In this document: positions 1 to 9,082 of the stretch, piece by piece
Numbering within the stretch: position 1 is the stretch's first letter
How the letters are laid out: each line of letters begins with the position of its first letter
Assembly: GCF_020164595.1 (NCBI RefSeq)
Contig: NZ_JAIQZE010000007.1
Span: forward strand, 1 to 64,000
Length of the DNA stretch: 64,000 nucleotides
DNA from: Psychroflexus longus
GTDB taxonomy: Bacteria; Bacteroidota; Bacteroidia; Flavobacteriales; Flavobacteriaceae
Direction of reading: 5' to 3'
The notes under the pieces: generated by a model
The model's database searches: none
The model's input: the letters and a program-made list of their open reading frames with translations, nothing else
Told to the model about the DNA's origin: nothing
Program-made: the position numbers and the translations under genes

Positions 1-44
1 TGCACAAGCAAAACAAACTCAAAAGAAAATCGTATAAATCAAAA

Positions 45-74
45 AACCTTAACGATGCTAGCATCGTTAAGGTT
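45..74. terminator. Perfect inverted-repeat hairpin, probable terminator
   Basis: A 30-base perfect palindrome (arms 45-58 and 61-74) is flanked by a run of A on its left, which is a T-tract on the minus strand, and by AT-rich sequence on its right. It sits between a putative plus-strand gene end at base 37 and the convergent icd gene, so it could stop transcription from either side. Confidence 0.6.
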
Positions 75-156
75 TAAATTATAAATTTAATGTCTAATAA
101 TCTGTATCGGTTATTTAGGACGAGACATACTTCAGCACTTCCGTTTTGAACTAAAA

Positions 157-183
157 AAAGCCTTGAAATCATTTCAAGGCTTT
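157..183. terminator. Bidirectional terminator downstream of icd
   Basis: A 12-bp perfect stem (157-168 with 172-183) with a 3-base loop has an A run on its left and T-rich sequence on its right. It lies just beyond the icd stop codon and is a standard rho-independent terminator for the minus-strand gene. Confidence 0.8.
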
Positions 184-206
184 CTGTTTTTTAAAAAATA
201 TACAGC

Positions 207-2435
207 TTATCTTTCGTCTACAATAGAATTTAAAGTAGAACTTGGTCGCATTTTCTCAGTCACAATATCTTCATCTGGAAAGAAGTATCCATTCATGTCT
301 TGAGGTTCACCTTGAGCTTTGAGTAATTCTTCATTGATTTTAGCTTCATTTTCTTCAAGGTAATTAGCTACCTTTTCAAACTCAGATTTCAAATCAGTAT
401 TTTCATTTTGCTCTGCAAGAGCTTTTGCCCAGTACAATGCCAAATAAAAATGAGTACCTCGGTTATCGATTTCATTTACCTTTCTAGAAGGAGACTTGTC
501 GTTCTTCAGATATCGACTATTAGCCGCATTCAGAGTTTTAGCGATAACTTTAGCTTTCTCATTATTAGTTTTGTCTGCTATGTCTTCTATAGAGACAGCT
601 AATGCGAGAAATTCACCTAAAGAATCCCATCTTAAATGCCCCTCTTTTACAAATTGTTGTACGTGTTTTGGAGCAGATCCACCCGCACCAGTTTCATATA
701 ATCCACCACCCGCAAGTAGAGGAACAATAGAAAGCATTTTGGCACTTGTGCCCAATTCCAAAATAGGGAAGAGGTCGGTTAAGTAATCCCTCAACACATT
801 ACCAGTCACGGAGATAGTATCTTTGCCAGCCTTTACTCTTTCTAAGGTGTACTGCATAGCATCTTTTGGACTCATGATTTGTATGTCAAGACCTTTTAGA
901 TTGTATTCTTTTAAATAAGTATTGACTTTCTTGATAAGATTTGAGTCATGCTCTCTATTAGAATCTAACCAGAAGATTGCAGGTTGACCTGTATTTTTTG
1001 CTCTTTTTACTGCAAGCCCAACCCAGTCCTTTATTGGTAAATCTTTGGTTTGGCACATTCTCCAAATGTCTCCTTCTTCCACTTCATGAGACATTAAAGC
1101 GTGACCTGCTTTGTCCAATACATCTACTCGTCCTTCTTTAGGAATTATAAATGTTTTGTCATGAGAACCATATTCTTCAGCTTTTTTAGCCATCAAGCCT
1201 ACATTGGAAACATTTCCCATAGTAGTTACATCAAAAGCCCCATGTTTTTGACAAAATTCAATGACTTGTTGATAAATTCCAGCATAACATCGGTCTGGAA
1301 TAACAGCTTTCATATCCTGAGTTTCATCATTCTTGTTCCACATTTGTCCACCAGATTTCATGGCTGCGGGCATAGAAGCATCTATAATGATATCACTAGG
1401 AACGTGCAAGTTGGTAATTCCTCTAGAAGAATCTACCATTGCTAAATCTGCTTTCTGTTCATAAATAGCTTCAAGATCCTTAATGATAGCTTTGGATTTT
1501 TCCTCAGGAAGTTCAGATATTTTATTATAAACATCTCCGAGACCATTGGTTGGGTCGACACCTATTTCTTTAAACTCGGCTTCATATTTATTGAAAACTT
1601 CTTCAAAAAATACAGTGACGGCATGACCAAAGATGACAGGATCGGAGACCTTCATCATTGTTGCCTTCAAGTGTATAGAAAAAAGAACATTCTTTTCTTT
1701 AGCATCTTCGATTTCATGGGCTAGAAACTTTCTCAGTGACTTAGCATTCATTACAGAAGCATCGATAACTTCGCTTTTTTCCAAGGGTGTTGATTCCTTA
1801 AGAGTAATGCTGTTTCCATCCATATCGAAATGTACTATTTTGACATCATCTTCTTTTTCTATAACAACAGATTTTTCGCTTCCGTAGAAGTCACCTTCAG
1901 ACATAGCTGAAACATGTGATTTTGAATTTTCACTAAACTCTTCCAATTTATGTGGGTGCGCCTGAGCATATTCTTTTACCGGCTGAGCAACTCTTCGGTC
2001 TGAATTACCCTCTCTCAATACTGGGTTTACAGCACTACCTAATACTTTAGCGTATCTTTTTTTGACTTGCTCTTCATCGCTGTTTTTGGGATCTTCAGGA
2101 AAATCGGGTATTTTGTAGCCTTTATCCTGCAGTTCTTTTATTGCAGCAGTCAATTGAGGTACAGAGGCGCTTATGTTTGGTAACTTGATAATATTTGCTT
2201 CTGGAGTTTTAGCCAATTCACCTAAATAAGCCAAGTTATCTTCAACTTTTTGATCATCTGTGAGGTAATCATTAAAATTGGCAAGTATTCTTGCTGCCAA
2301 TGAGATATCTTTTGATGTTATTTTTATTCCCGCGCTTTCGGTGAACCTTCTTACAATAGGTAGGAAAGAATATGTAGCCAATGCAGGAGCTTCATCTGTT
2401 TTTGTGTAAATGATCTTAGTACTATGATCTGCCAT
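207..2435 (-). CDS. icd: NADP-dependent isocitrate dehydrogenase, monomeric type
   Basis: This enzyme oxidatively decarboxylates isocitrate to 2-oxoglutarate with NADP in the TCA cycle, in the cytoplasm. The 742-residue length is that of the monomeric IDH family (about 740), which is unrelated in sequence to the ~400-residue dimeric enzymes. The substrate-binding stretch [13 protein letters not shown] is present, and the C-terminus is complete (ends [11 protein letters not shown]). The ATG at 2435 gives a family-typical N-terminus ([19 protein letters not shown]). A TATATTTG element (2481-2488, minus strand) is a plausible -7 box about 45 bases upstream. The gene is monocistronic between the rplS terminator and the 157-183 terminator. 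Family assignment is secure. Confidence 0.97.
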   Translation of the reverse strand: MADHSTKIIYTKTDEAPALATYSFLPIVRRFTESAGIKITSKDISLAARILANFNDYLTDDQKVEDNLAYLGELAKTPEANIIKLPNISASVPQLTAAIKELQDKGYKIPDFPEDPKNSDEEQVKKRYAKVLGSAVNPVLREGNSDRRVAQPVKEYAQAHPHKLEEFSENSKSHVSAMSEGDFYGSEKSVVIEKEDDVKIVHFDMDGNSITLKESTPLEKSEVIDASVMNAKSLRKFLAHEIEDAKEKNVLFSIHLKATMMKVSDPVIFGHAVTVFFEEVFNKYEAEFKEIGVDPTNGLGDVYNKISELPEEKSKAIIKDLEAIYEQKADLAMVDSSRGITNLHVPSDIIIDASMPAAMKSGGQMWNKNDETQDMKAVIPDRCYAGIYQQVIEFCQKHGAFDVTTMGNVSNVGLMAKKAEEYGSHDKTFIIPKEGRVDVLDKAGHALMSHEVEEGDIWRMCQTKDLPIKDWVGLAVKRAKNTGQPAIFWLDSNREHDSNLIKKVNTYLKEYNLKGLDIQIMSPKDAMQYTLERVKAGKDTISVTGNVLRDYLTDLFPILELGTSAKMLSIVPLLAGGGLYETGAGGSAPKHVQQFVKEGHLRWDSLGEFLALAVSIEDIADKTNNEKAKVIAKTLNAANSRYLKNDKSPSRKVNEIDNRGTHFYLALYWAKALAEQNENTDLKSEFEKVANYLEENEAKINEELLKAQGEPQDMNGYFFPDEDIVTEKMRPSSTLNSIVDER

Positions 2436-2480
2436 GAGTCTTATTTGTTTTTAGAATTAATTATAAATAATTGAATCTTT

Positions 2481-2488
2481 CAAATATA
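2481..2488 (-). promoter_or_regulatory. Candidate -7 box of icd
   Basis: On the minus strand this reads TATATTTG, matching the Bacteroidota -7 consensus TAnnTTTG. No good TTG -33 element lies 19 bases upstream, so the call rests on the -7 match and on its position 45 bases before the start codon. Confidence 0.4.
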
Positions 2489-2542
2489 AAGATTAAGGTT
2501 ATAAAAACCTTGTTGTGGGGGATATAACCCTGTTAAAACAAA

Positions 2543-2574
2543 AAAACCTTCTGTCATAAATGAGAGAAGGTTTT
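2543..2574 (-). terminator. Terminator of rplS
   Basis: A 10-bp stem (2543-2552 with 2565-2574) closes a 12-base loop, and A runs on the plus strand give the T-tract in the minus direction. It ends 20 bases beyond the rplS stop codon. Confidence 0.75.
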
Positions 2575-2594
2575 TATAGTTTCGGGAATCAAAA

Positions 2595-2945
2595 CTAGTT
2601 AGTTCTTTTTTCCTTAATTCTTGCTTTTTTACCAGTAAGGTTTCTGAAGTAATAAATTCGAGCACGTCTAACGCTACCTCTTTTATTAATCTCAATTTTC
2701 TGAATTGCAGGCATGTTGATAGGAAATATTTTCTCTACACCTACAGTACCACTCATTTTACGAATGGTAAACGTTTTTGAAGAACCAGAACCTTTAATTT
2801 GTATCACAACCCCTTTAAAGAACTGTGTACGTGTTTTTTGGCCTTCTCTAATTTCGTAATAAACAGTGATAGTATCACCAGAAGAAAATTTTGGAAAGTC
2901 TTTCTTCTCTACAAATTCGTCCTGAACAAATTTTACTAAATCCAT
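2595..2945 (-). CDS. rplS: 50S ribosomal protein L19
   Basis: L19 lies at the 30S-50S interface of the ribosome. The 116-residue product carries the family features: DTITVYYEIREG near residue 25, the GVVIQIKG strand, FTIRKMSGTVGVEKIFP, and a basic C-terminal tail typical of rRNA binding (RRARIYYFRNLTGKKARIKEK). The length matches bacterial L19 (about 115). The ATG at 2945 is the only sensible start. It lies 107 bases downstream of trmD on the same strand, the usual trmD-rplS order, and is followed by its own terminator. Confidence 0.98.
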   Translation of the reverse strand: MDLVKFVQDEFVEKKDFPKFSSGDTITVYYEIREGQKTRTQFFKGVVIQIKGSGSSKTFTIRKMSGTVGVEKIFPINMPAIQKIEINKRGSVRRARIYYFRNLTGKKARIKEKRTN

Positions 2946-3052
2946 TTTTTTAAGTTTTTCTGTTACCTAAACCAACATTCACGCATCTCGTCAGAGGTTA
3001 ATTTAGAGATTGCAAAAATAGACAAAAATTCTAAAACTGCAAGTATTAGATT

Positions 3053-3730
3053 TTATTCTTCCAATAAATCTGGTCTTCGGTCCTTTGTTCTTTGCAATGC
3101 TTTATCATCCCTCCAGTTATCAATCTTTTTTTGATGTCCACTAAGTAACACATCTGGTATCATGTGTCCTTTATAGTTAGAGGGTCTTGTATAGATTGGT
3201 GGAGAGAGTAAATTGTCCTGAAAAGCATCTGTAAGAGCTGATGTTTCATTACCGAGAACACCAGGAATCAATCTAATAATTGAATCGCATAAAACTGCTG
3301 CCGCCAATTCTCCTCCTGATAGGACGTAATCACCAATAGAAATTTCTTTGGTAACGAATAAGTCCCTGACTCTTTGATCTACGCCTTTATAGTGTCCGCA
3401 AAGCATGATTAGGTTTCCTTTTAATGATAAAGAATTTGCCATAGATTGGTTGAGAACATTCCCGTCAGGAGTTAAATAAATGATTTCATCGTAAGACCTT
3501 TTAGATTTTAGTTTTGAAATGCATTTATCAATAGGTTCAATCATCATTACCATACCAGCACCTCCACCGTATTGGTAATCGTCAATTTGCTTATAACTTG
3601 ATGTTGTATAATCTCTTAAGTTATGCAAATGGATTTCTACTAGGTTTTTTTCAATGGCTCTTTTAAGGATTGATGCTTCAAAAGGACTTTTTAGCAAGTC
3701 AGGAACCACTGTGATGATATCAATTCGCAT
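3053..3730 (-). CDS. trmD: tRNA (guanine-N1-)-methyltransferase TrmD
   Basis: TrmD methylates G37 next to the anticodon of tRNAs that read CNN codons, using S-adenosylmethionine, and so prevents +1 frameshifting. The 225-residue protein has the SPOUT trefoil-knot signatures: YLTPDG near residue 87, [11 protein letters not shown] near 110 and [13 protein letters not shown] near 131, the last forming the AdoMet-binding knot. The start [13 protein letters not shown] is typical of the family. It begins 3 bases after the MFS gene stop (3734), so the two are very likely co-transcribed, and rplS follows. Confidence 0.97.
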   Translation of the reverse strand: MRIDIITVVPDLLKSPFEASILKRAIEKNLVEIHLHNLRDYTTSSYKQIDDYQYGGGAGMVMMIEPIDKCISKLKSKRSYDEIIYLTPDGNVLNQSMANSLSLKGNLIMLCGHYKGVDQRVRDLFVTKEISIGDYVLSGGELAAAVLCDSIIRLIPGVLGNETSALTDAFQDNLLSPPIYTRPSNYKGHMIPDVLLSGHQKKIDNWRDDKALQRTKDRRPDLLEE

Positions 3731-3733
3731 TAT

Positions 3734-5032
3734 TTAAACTTTCTTGAGGGTGAAACTTAATAGGATACAAACAACCAAAAGTAAAAGGAAAAACCAGAAT
3801 TGGTATGCTAATCCAAAATATTCCGCAATAAGCCCGAATGAAGCTGCAACAATGGTAAATAATCCAATCAATGTATTGGCGACAGAAACGTATGTTGGTC
3901 TTTCATTTTCGGGAGCGTAATCTATAATATACGTTTTTCTGCTTAATCTTGCTCCAGAATAGGCTATGCCATTAATAAAAAATACTGGCATGAAATAATA
4001 AAAATTGAGTGCATCGGTCTTGAAGTAAAGAAAAACCAAAGCATACAAAATGCTTAATATGGACAGGCCAGCAGAGATTCTCATCAACAGAAGGCTAGAT
4101 TTGTCTGCCAATCGTCCCCAGATTGGGCTGCTAACTATCTGAGCAAGGCTACCAATAACGATGATCAATCCTAAATAGTTCCAGCTAGTATTGCTTATAT
4201 CTTTTGCAACTAAAATAAAAAATGGATCGAGCAGTGGTATTGCCATTAACAAAGCTCTTGTGATTATAAAATTTCGATAGGATTTCTCTTTTCTCAACAA
4301 AGATGCTCCAGTTTTTATTTCTTCCACAGGAGTTCTTCCTCCTTGGGTGGAACCAGGCATTTCTTGAATGAGAGAAAATATAATCGATGCTGCGACCCAA
4401 AGTAAAGAGGCTAGTGTAAATAAACCAACGTAAAGCCATTTGCTATTTTCCCCCTTCAAAAAAAATACTAAGGAACCTCCTGCAATTAGCGCTAGGGCTC
4501 CGCCAAAGGTGGATCTAAAACTAAGCATTTGACCTCTTTCTCCTTTGGGTACTGTTTTTCCTGTCACATCCTTAAAGCTTATCGATCCTACGCCAGAGGC
4601 AATACTAAAGATGAGCAACAAAAAGACTAGAGCGTAACTATTGAAAGTTTGGTTTTCGATGAAAGCAAGAATAACAGCTGAAATAAGCAAACAGCCTCCT
4701 TGAACTAATCCAGCTCCAACCCAATAAGGTTTTCTTTTTTCTTTTTTCCTTATTTGTCCACTTACAAACAATTGAGGCAAAAGAGAACCAATATCTTTTA
4801 TAGGAACCAGCATTCCAATGAGAAAAATAGGAGCACCAATAAAACTTAAAATCCAGGGCATTGTAAGCCCTGGACTTATTAATTTTTCAGCTAGCTTGGT
4901 AAGGCTTCCATTAAACACATTTAATGTGAAGTTTTTCGGCAGGTGAGTACATTGATCGTCAGGAATAGATTTACAAACCCTGGCATCAGTATCCTCGGTT
5001 AAAAATTCATAGAATTTTTCTGACCTCGACAT
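3734..5032 (-). CDS. MFS transporter
   Basis: This is a 432-residue polytopic inner-membrane protein of the major facilitator superfamily. About 50 hydrophilic N-terminal residues precede the first helix (MPWILSFIGAPIFLIGMLVP). Roughly twelve hydrophobic segments follow, with a basic cytoplasmic loop (RKKEKRKPYW) between helices 2 and 3 and a central loop around residues 225-250. The substrate cannot be read from the sequence. The start codon overlaps the stop of the upstream coiled-coil gene by one base, and trmD starts 3 bases downstream, so this is a tight three-gene unit. Why an MFS carrier is coupled to trmD is unknown. Confidence 0.85.
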   Translation of the reverse strand: MSRSEKFYEFLTEDTDARVCKSIPDDQCTHLPKNFTLNVFNGSLTKLAEKLISPGLTMPWILSFIGAPIFLIGMLVPIKDIGSLLPQLFVSGQIRKKEKRKPYWVGAGLVQGGCLLISAVILAFIENQTFNSYALVFLLLIFSIASGVGSISFKDVTGKTVPKGERGQMLSFRSTFGGALALIAGGSLVFFLKGENSKWLYVGLFTLASLLWVAASIIFSLIQEMPGSTQGGRTPVEEIKTGASLLRKEKSYRNFIITRALLMAIPLLDPFFILVAKDISNTSWNYLGLIIVIGSLAQIVSSPIWGRLADKSSLLLMRISAGLSILSILYALVFLYFKTDALNFYYFMPVFFINGIAYSGARLSRKTYIIDYAPENERPTYVSVANTLIGLFTIVAASFGLIAEYFGLAYQFWFFLLLLVVCILLSFTLKKV

Positions 5033-5646
5033 TATTTTTTATTGCCCTTATTCAGTTTTTGATTTTTATTCTTTTCGTCTTGAAGTTGTCTGCCTAATTT
5101 TTGTTGTTTTTCTAAAGCTATACGCTTGTAGTTTTCATAGTCAGCATCTAGGTTTTTCAAGTTTTGTTTAGCTTCTTTTGTTAGAAGGTTACTTCTATTA
5201 AATCTAAAGATAAAGAATAGCAGAAGTATGACTAAAACTCCAATAATAGACCAAACAAGGGTATTATATCCAGATTTAGTAAACGCTATACCTAAGAATT
5301 GAACCTCATCTTTTTCATTCTGAAGATTTGTGAGTTCTGTTTGCAAGTTGGAAACTTGTTTCTTGAGTGACTTTATTTGTTGATCTTTATTTACAATGCT
5401 GTCATTTAAGCTTGAAATTTCAGTTGTAAGAGCATCAAATTCTGAAAATACTTTATTGATTGCAGAATTGATTTTTATTTTTTCAACTACTTTATATTGT
5501 TGATAATTGTTTGACTCATCAACTACAGTTTTTAAATTGTCTACTGATGAAGGCTGTTCTTCTACCGGATCTTCGCTGGAAGGCTCTTGAGAAAAGCCTG
5601 AAAAAGAAAAAAGTATAGCGAAAATAATTAAGTGGAAAGATTTCAT
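5032..5646 (-). CDS. Secreted-N-terminus coiled-coil protein with one transmembrane helix, unknown function
   Basis: I do not recognise a function. The 204-residue protein begins with a signal-like segment (residues 1-19, ending SGFSQ) and an acidic, Pro/Glu/Ser-rich stretch. A long coiled coil follows (about 50-118, heptads rich in Leu/Ile, Lys and Gln) and then one strongly hydrophobic helix near residues 130-148 (WSIIGVLVILLLFFIF). The tail is a Lys/Gln/Asn-rich second coiled coil, presumably cytoplasmic. It is the first gene of the unit with the MFS carrier and trmD. Proteins of this architecture are sometimes labelled tRNA methyltransferase in databases, probably by transfer from neighbouring trmD; nothing in the sequence supports that activity. 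Confidence 0.75.
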   Translation of the reverse strand: MKSFHLIIFAILFSFSGFSQEPSSEDPVEEQPSSVDNLKTVVDESNNYQQYKVVEKIKINSAINKVFSEFDALTTEISSLNDSIVNKDQQIKSLKKQVSNLQTELTNLQNEKDEVQFLGIAFTKSGYNTLVWSIIGVLVILLLFFIFRFNRSNLLTKEAKQNLKNLDADYENYKRIALEKQQKLGRQLQDEKNKNQKLNKGNKK

Positions 5647-5671
5647 GCGTTAAGTGTTTAACGCAAAAGTA
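5647..5671 (-). promoter_or_regulatory. -7 box and overlapping palindrome before the coiled-coil gene
   Basis: The minus strand holds TACTTTTG (5664-5671), a perfect match to TAnnTTTG, 18 bases before the ATG. Directly downstream lies GCGTTAA-4-TTAACGC (5647-5664), a 7-bp inverted repeat that touches both the -7 box and the start codon. It could be an operator or a 5' hairpin. A -33 TTG at the ideal spacing is not seen. Confidence 0.5.
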
Positions 5672-5709
5672 TTTAAAATGCTTTTAATACCATTCATTTC
5701 TTAAAAATA

Positions 5710-5735
5710 AAAATCCCTAATTTCTTAGGGATTTT
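5710..5735 (-). terminator. Terminator of the GAPDH gene
   Basis: An 11-bp perfect stem (5710-5720 with 5725-5735) with a 4-base loop and flanking A/T runs sits 7 bases beyond the last stop codon of the interrupted GAPDH gene. Its position fits termination of the complete 482-codon reading frame. Confidence 0.8.
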
Positions 5736-5741
5736 ATTAAG

Positions 5742-7190
5742 TTAATAATAAGTGAATCGCCTTACATTGGAAATGTATTTCGCAAGTCGTATCACTTGAT
5801 GACTGTAACCAAATTCATTATCATACCATATATAAAGTACTACTGAATTTGTATTTTCATCTGCAATCGTAGCATGACTGTCAAAGATTGCTGGGGCAGA
5901 AACACCCACAATATCAGAAGAAACTAGCTCATAATCTATAGAATATTTGATTTGTTCTACCAATTCGCCGTCTAATGCTGCTTCCTTAATTCTAGTGTTT
6001 AATTATTTTTTGGTAGTTTTTGTTTTCAGATTCAAATTGAGAATAGCCAAAGAACCGTTAGGTACAGGAACACGAATGGCGTTGGAAGTCAATATGCCTT
6101 CCAGTTGGGGTAGGGCTTTGGCAACTGCCTTTCCTGCTCCAGTTTCCGTGATGACCATATTGAGGGCTGCAGCTCGTCCTCTCCTGTATTTACTATGCAT
6201 ATTATCTACCAAATTTTGATCATTGGTATAAGCATGTATAGTTTCCAGATGTCCATGTTCTACACCATAGTTATCTTCTATAGCTTTTAAGATTGGAGTG
6301 ATTGCATTTGTGGTGCAAGATGCCGCAGAGAAAATGAAATTCTTTTTAATGTCAAAGTCCTTATGATTTACACCGTGAACAATATTTGGTATGCCCTTCC
6401 CTGGCGCTGTCAATAGAACCTTTTCTGCTCCTTTAGATTGGAGATGTCTGTTTAGAGCCTCTTTATCTCTGAAGGCACCAGTATTATCAATAATCAATGC
6501 TTTATTGATGCCATAAATCGTGTAGTCAATATCTTCTGGTTGATTGGCAGTAATCATTTTAACAGTAGTATCATTGATGATCAAAGCTGAATTTTCAACA
6601 TCAATTTGTACAGTTCCATTAAAGTCGGCGTGGATCGAATCGTTTTTAAGCAAAGAGGCTCTTTTTTCAAGAATCTCTCGTGTGATTTCACCTCTAGTCA
6701 CTATAGCTCTGAGTCGTAATTGATTTCCTTTTCCAGTCTTAGCCATCAATTCTCTTGCAATAAGACGGCCAATTCTTCCAAATCCATATAGTACTACATC
6801 TTTTGGAGTAATAGAATTGAAATTTTCCGAATCTTTCAATTTGTTGGATAAGAAACTCATTATATTTTGATCCTTATTCCCGTTTTGAAGGTATTCATAG
6901 GTGAGTTTACCGATGTCCAACTTTGATGGCGGTAAATTTAGATTTTTGATACCCTCAGCAATTTCTGTTGAATCAAAAATAGAGATGGGTTTATCTACAA
7001 ATTTTCCAGCATACTCATGGAGTTTAAGAATTTCACCAACATTTTTATTGATGAGAGAGTTTCTGAATAAAACGAGTTCGATGGATTTTTCATACCATAG
7101 GTCGTTAACAATACTGATAAACTTTACTGAAGCGCGACGCCTATCCGCTTGAAAGGAAAGTTCTTTTTCATAAACTTGTGATGGATTCAT
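5742..7190 (-). pseudogene. gap: Glyceraldehyde-3-phosphate dehydrogenase interrupted by one in-frame TAA
   Basis: GAPDH converts glyceraldehyde-3-phosphate to 1,3-bisphosphoglycerate. This is the long form with an extra helical N-terminus (about 120 residues), followed by the NAD-binding domain (VLYGFGRIGRL) and the catalytic SAASCTTN with Cys292. Codon 396 is TAA (6003-6005). The same frame then continues as LNTRIKEAALDGE into the normal C-terminus with the conserved WYDNEFGYS, ending at 5742. Counted through the stop, the frame has 482 codons, the usual length of this family. The ATG at 7190 is chosen because the -7 box at 7218-7225 would leave the alternative start at 7235 outside the transcript. 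A truncated product would lose 86 residues of the catalytic domain. Both parts look undecayed, so the cause is a recent nonsense mutation, recoding, or a base-call error. Confidence 0.85.
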
Positions 7191-7210
7191 TACAAAATTG
7201 AATTTTAAAA

Positions 7211-7225
7211 TTTTGCGCAAAAGTA
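7211..7225 (-). promoter_or_regulatory. -7 box and 12-base palindrome before gap
   Basis: The minus strand reads TACTTTTG at 7218-7225 (consensus TAnnTTTG), with TTA, one base off TTG, 19 bases upstream. A perfect 12-base palindrome TTTTGCGCAAAA (7211-7222) overlaps its downstream half, where transcription should begin, and could be an operator. Confidence 0.5.
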
Positions 7226-7352
7226 TAAAACTCAAACGTTTTCGTAATCCATTTTTTTAAATAATAAACTAGATAATTATTTCACCTTTAAGTCTTGAAA
7301 TCAATCAAAAATTGACAAAGAAAAACTTAGTTAATTTTTTTACTAGTAAGTA

Positions 7353-7382
7353 TTGTCAATCGGAAAATTAAAAATACTTTTG
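7353..7382 (+). promoter_or_regulatory. Promoter of the marC gene
   Basis: TTG (7353-7355), a 19-base spacer and TACTTTTG (7375-7382) match the Bacteroidota sigma-ABfr consensus exactly. The start codon of the MarC gene lies 31 bases downstream. Confidence 0.75.
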
Positions 7383-7413
7383 CAGGATTTTAAATTTCTA
7401 TAACCACTTATAA

Positions 7414-8052
7414 ATGACTGAGTTAATCGCTTTTGGTGTTTTATCTTTCACCACCTTTTTCACCATTATTAATCCACTTGGTGTTATGCCGATTTTCATG
7501 ACGATGACCTCCGATTTGGATAAGGAAAGCAGAAAAGCTACTGCCAAAAAAGCAATTCTTGCTTCATTTGTTACTATTATTCTTTTCGCTTTTACGGGTC
7601 AGATTCTATTTAAGTTTTTTGGAATATCTGTGAATAGTTTCCGTGTTGTAGGTGGAATTATCTTTTTCTTGATGGGTATGGATATGTTACAAGCCAGACT
7701 TGGCAAAGTGAAAGTGCAGGAGTCTGAAATTAAAACTTACGTCAATGATATCTCTATAACGCCACTCGCCATTCCTATGATTTGTGGTCCAGGAGCTATC
7801 ACTAATGCCATTGTCTTGATGGAAGATGCTGGATCTGTAGAGATGCAAGCAGTTCTGATAGGAGCAATCGTCTTGGTAATGGGAATCACTTTAACAATTC
7901 TTCTGAGTGCCGGAAAAATTATCAAGCTGCTCGGGCAGACAGGTAATAATGTTTTGATGCGATTGATGGGATTAATCATTATGGTGATTGCTATTGAATT
8001 TTTCTTAAGCGGTTTCAAACCTATTTTTCAGGATATCATTGCTGGGAGATAA
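7414..8052 (+). CDS. MarC family integral membrane protein
   Basis: This is a 212-residue polytopic inner-membrane protein of the MarC/UPF0056 family, which has six predicted helices. The signatures FFTIINPLGVMPIF at residues 15-28 and ITPLAIPMICGPGAI near residue 115 are family hallmarks. The length matches the family (about 200-220). The molecular function of MarC proteins is not established; early links to multiple antibiotic resistance in Escherichia coli were not upheld. The gene stands alone behind a good promoter. Confidence 0.92.
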   Translation: MTELIAFGVLSFTTFFTIINPLGVMPIFMTMTSDLDKESRKATAKKAILASFVTIILFAFTGQILFKFFGISVNSFRVVGGIIFFLMGMDMLQARLGKVKVQESEIKTYVNDISITPLAIPMICGPGAITNAIVLMEDAGSVEMQAVLIGAIVLVMGITLTILLSAGKIIKLLGQTGNNVLMRLMGLIIMVIAIEFFLSGFKPIFQDIIAGR

Positions 8053-8132
8053 TCCTTTTTTATTTGAAGAATTTTTTATTTGAGGATTTTAAAATTAGAA
8101 TATATGATGATTTGAAGCAAAATATGTTTTCG

Positions 8133-8197
8133 CTTCGAGCGCAGTTGAGAAATCATTTGTCATAGTTTTTAACCTAAGGTCTCGACTTCGCTTGACC
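8133..8197. repeat. Imperfect inverted repeat resembling a flavobacterial interspersed element
   Basis: CTTCGAGCGCAGTTGAGA (8133-8150) and TCTCGACTTCGCTTGACC (8180-8197) match as inverted copies at about 12 of 18 positions. Short palindromic units rich in TCTCGAC and CGCTCGA are common between genes in flavobacterial genomes, and this looks like a decayed copy. It fills the gap between the convergent MarC and DUF429 genes, where it may also act in transcription termination. Only one copy is seen in this window. Confidence 0.4.
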
Positions 8198-8228
8198 TGA
8201 CAAAAGATAGTGTTTAATTCAACTTAAT

Positions 8229-8930
8229 TTAATAAGCCACTTTTACCAAAATTCCTTGCTCGTCTTTATTTTGCTCATCTTCCACAAAGCGTAATCCGGA
8301 AGTATTGCTTTTCAAATTTGACACACAAAGCACCATAGCATCCAAAATGTCATCAGGTTTTACTTTCGATTTTGGAAAAGTTGTAGTGATCGACTTGTAG
8401 ACTTGATTTAGTTCTGGAAAGTAGCTTTGAAGTAAATTAAAACGTTCCTCAAAGCCTTCTTTATTGGATTTTTTGGACAGAATAACTTCTGAATTATTCA
8501 AATACTTAAAACAGATTTCAGGGTGACTTTCATAGATTTCAAAACCTTTCGATTTCCTCTGAATGTACTTGTCGATCTCTCTTATTTTTTTGGAAATGTT
8601 ATAACTCTGTATTGAAATGCTTTTTCCAAGAATTTCTTTATTAATTGCTCTGGCTTCATCGTAATCTGAAGCATAAACCGCTTTTCTGCAAGCGGGTGTG
8701 AAGATCGTAGAAGACCTTTTACCGAGTTCATTCCTCAACTTAGACTCGATGGTTCTTACAAAATTTTCAGAAGATAAACCTATGGGAATGTCTATAAAAA
8801 TTCGGTGTAGGTCTGGATGAAGTTCGATTAATTCATCAATCGAGTTGACTGCTTCAAATGTAAACTTCTCAGCATTATGAAGAATGACAATCCAGCCTAA
8901 CGGACAAGAATCAATTCCTGCTATTTTCAT
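8229..8930 (-). CDS. DUF429 domain protein, predicted RNase H-fold nuclease
   Basis: The 233-residue protein starts with KIAGIDSCPLGWIVI, the glycine-rich first strand with an Asp that is characteristic of the DUF429 (PF04250) family. FIDIPIGLS follows near residue 65, a second acidic strand. Both fit an RNase H-like fold in which such Asp residues bind metal. A further PDDILDAMVLCVSN lies near residue 192 and could supply the third acidic position. The family is uncharacterised biochemically as far as I know. The gene is monocistronic and convergent with the MarC gene. Confidence 0.85.
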   Translation of the reverse strand: MKIAGIDSCPLGWIVILHNAEKFTFEAVNSIDELIELHPDLHRIFIDIPIGLSSENFVRTIESKLRNELGKRSSTIFTPACRKAVYASDYDEARAINKEILGKSISIQSYNISKKIREIDKYIQRKSKGFEIYESHPEICFKYLNNSEVILSKKSNKEGFEERFNLLQSYFPELNQVYKSITTTFPKSKVKPDDILDAMVLCVSNLKSNTSGLRFVEDEQNKDEQGILVKVAY

Positions 8931-9082
8931 GTTTTGGATACTTCTGGTGAACGAAATTAATATAGTTTAAATTTAAACTTTTTAATTTTTATAAATCTCT
9001 GGAAGGGGCTTTAAATTAACTTTTTAGTCTAAGTTGAATATCTGGATGTTTAAAGTTAACGTTTTCAAAATCAGAATAAAAA

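Larger units (their letters stand above)
1..206. other. Intergenic region with two hairpins, possible 3' end of a plus-strand gene
   Basis: No complete gene lies here. A plus-strand frame runs from the left edge to a TAA at 35-37 and would encode a short Gln/Lys-rich tail. It could be the C-terminus of a gene outside the window that converges on icd, but twelve codons cannot prove it. Two strong hairpins follow (45-74 and 157-183), listed separately. Nothing else is recognisable. Confidence 0.35.

Noticed and set aside
5742-5963. Separate 73-residue gene starting with TTG
   Set aside because: It is in the same frame as the upstream GAPDH part and encodes the normal GAPDH C-terminus, so it is the distal fragment of one interrupted gene.
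7191-7235. Longer GAPDH start at 7235
   Set aside because: The likely -7 box at 7218-7225 lies within these codons, and the start at 7190 gives the family length.
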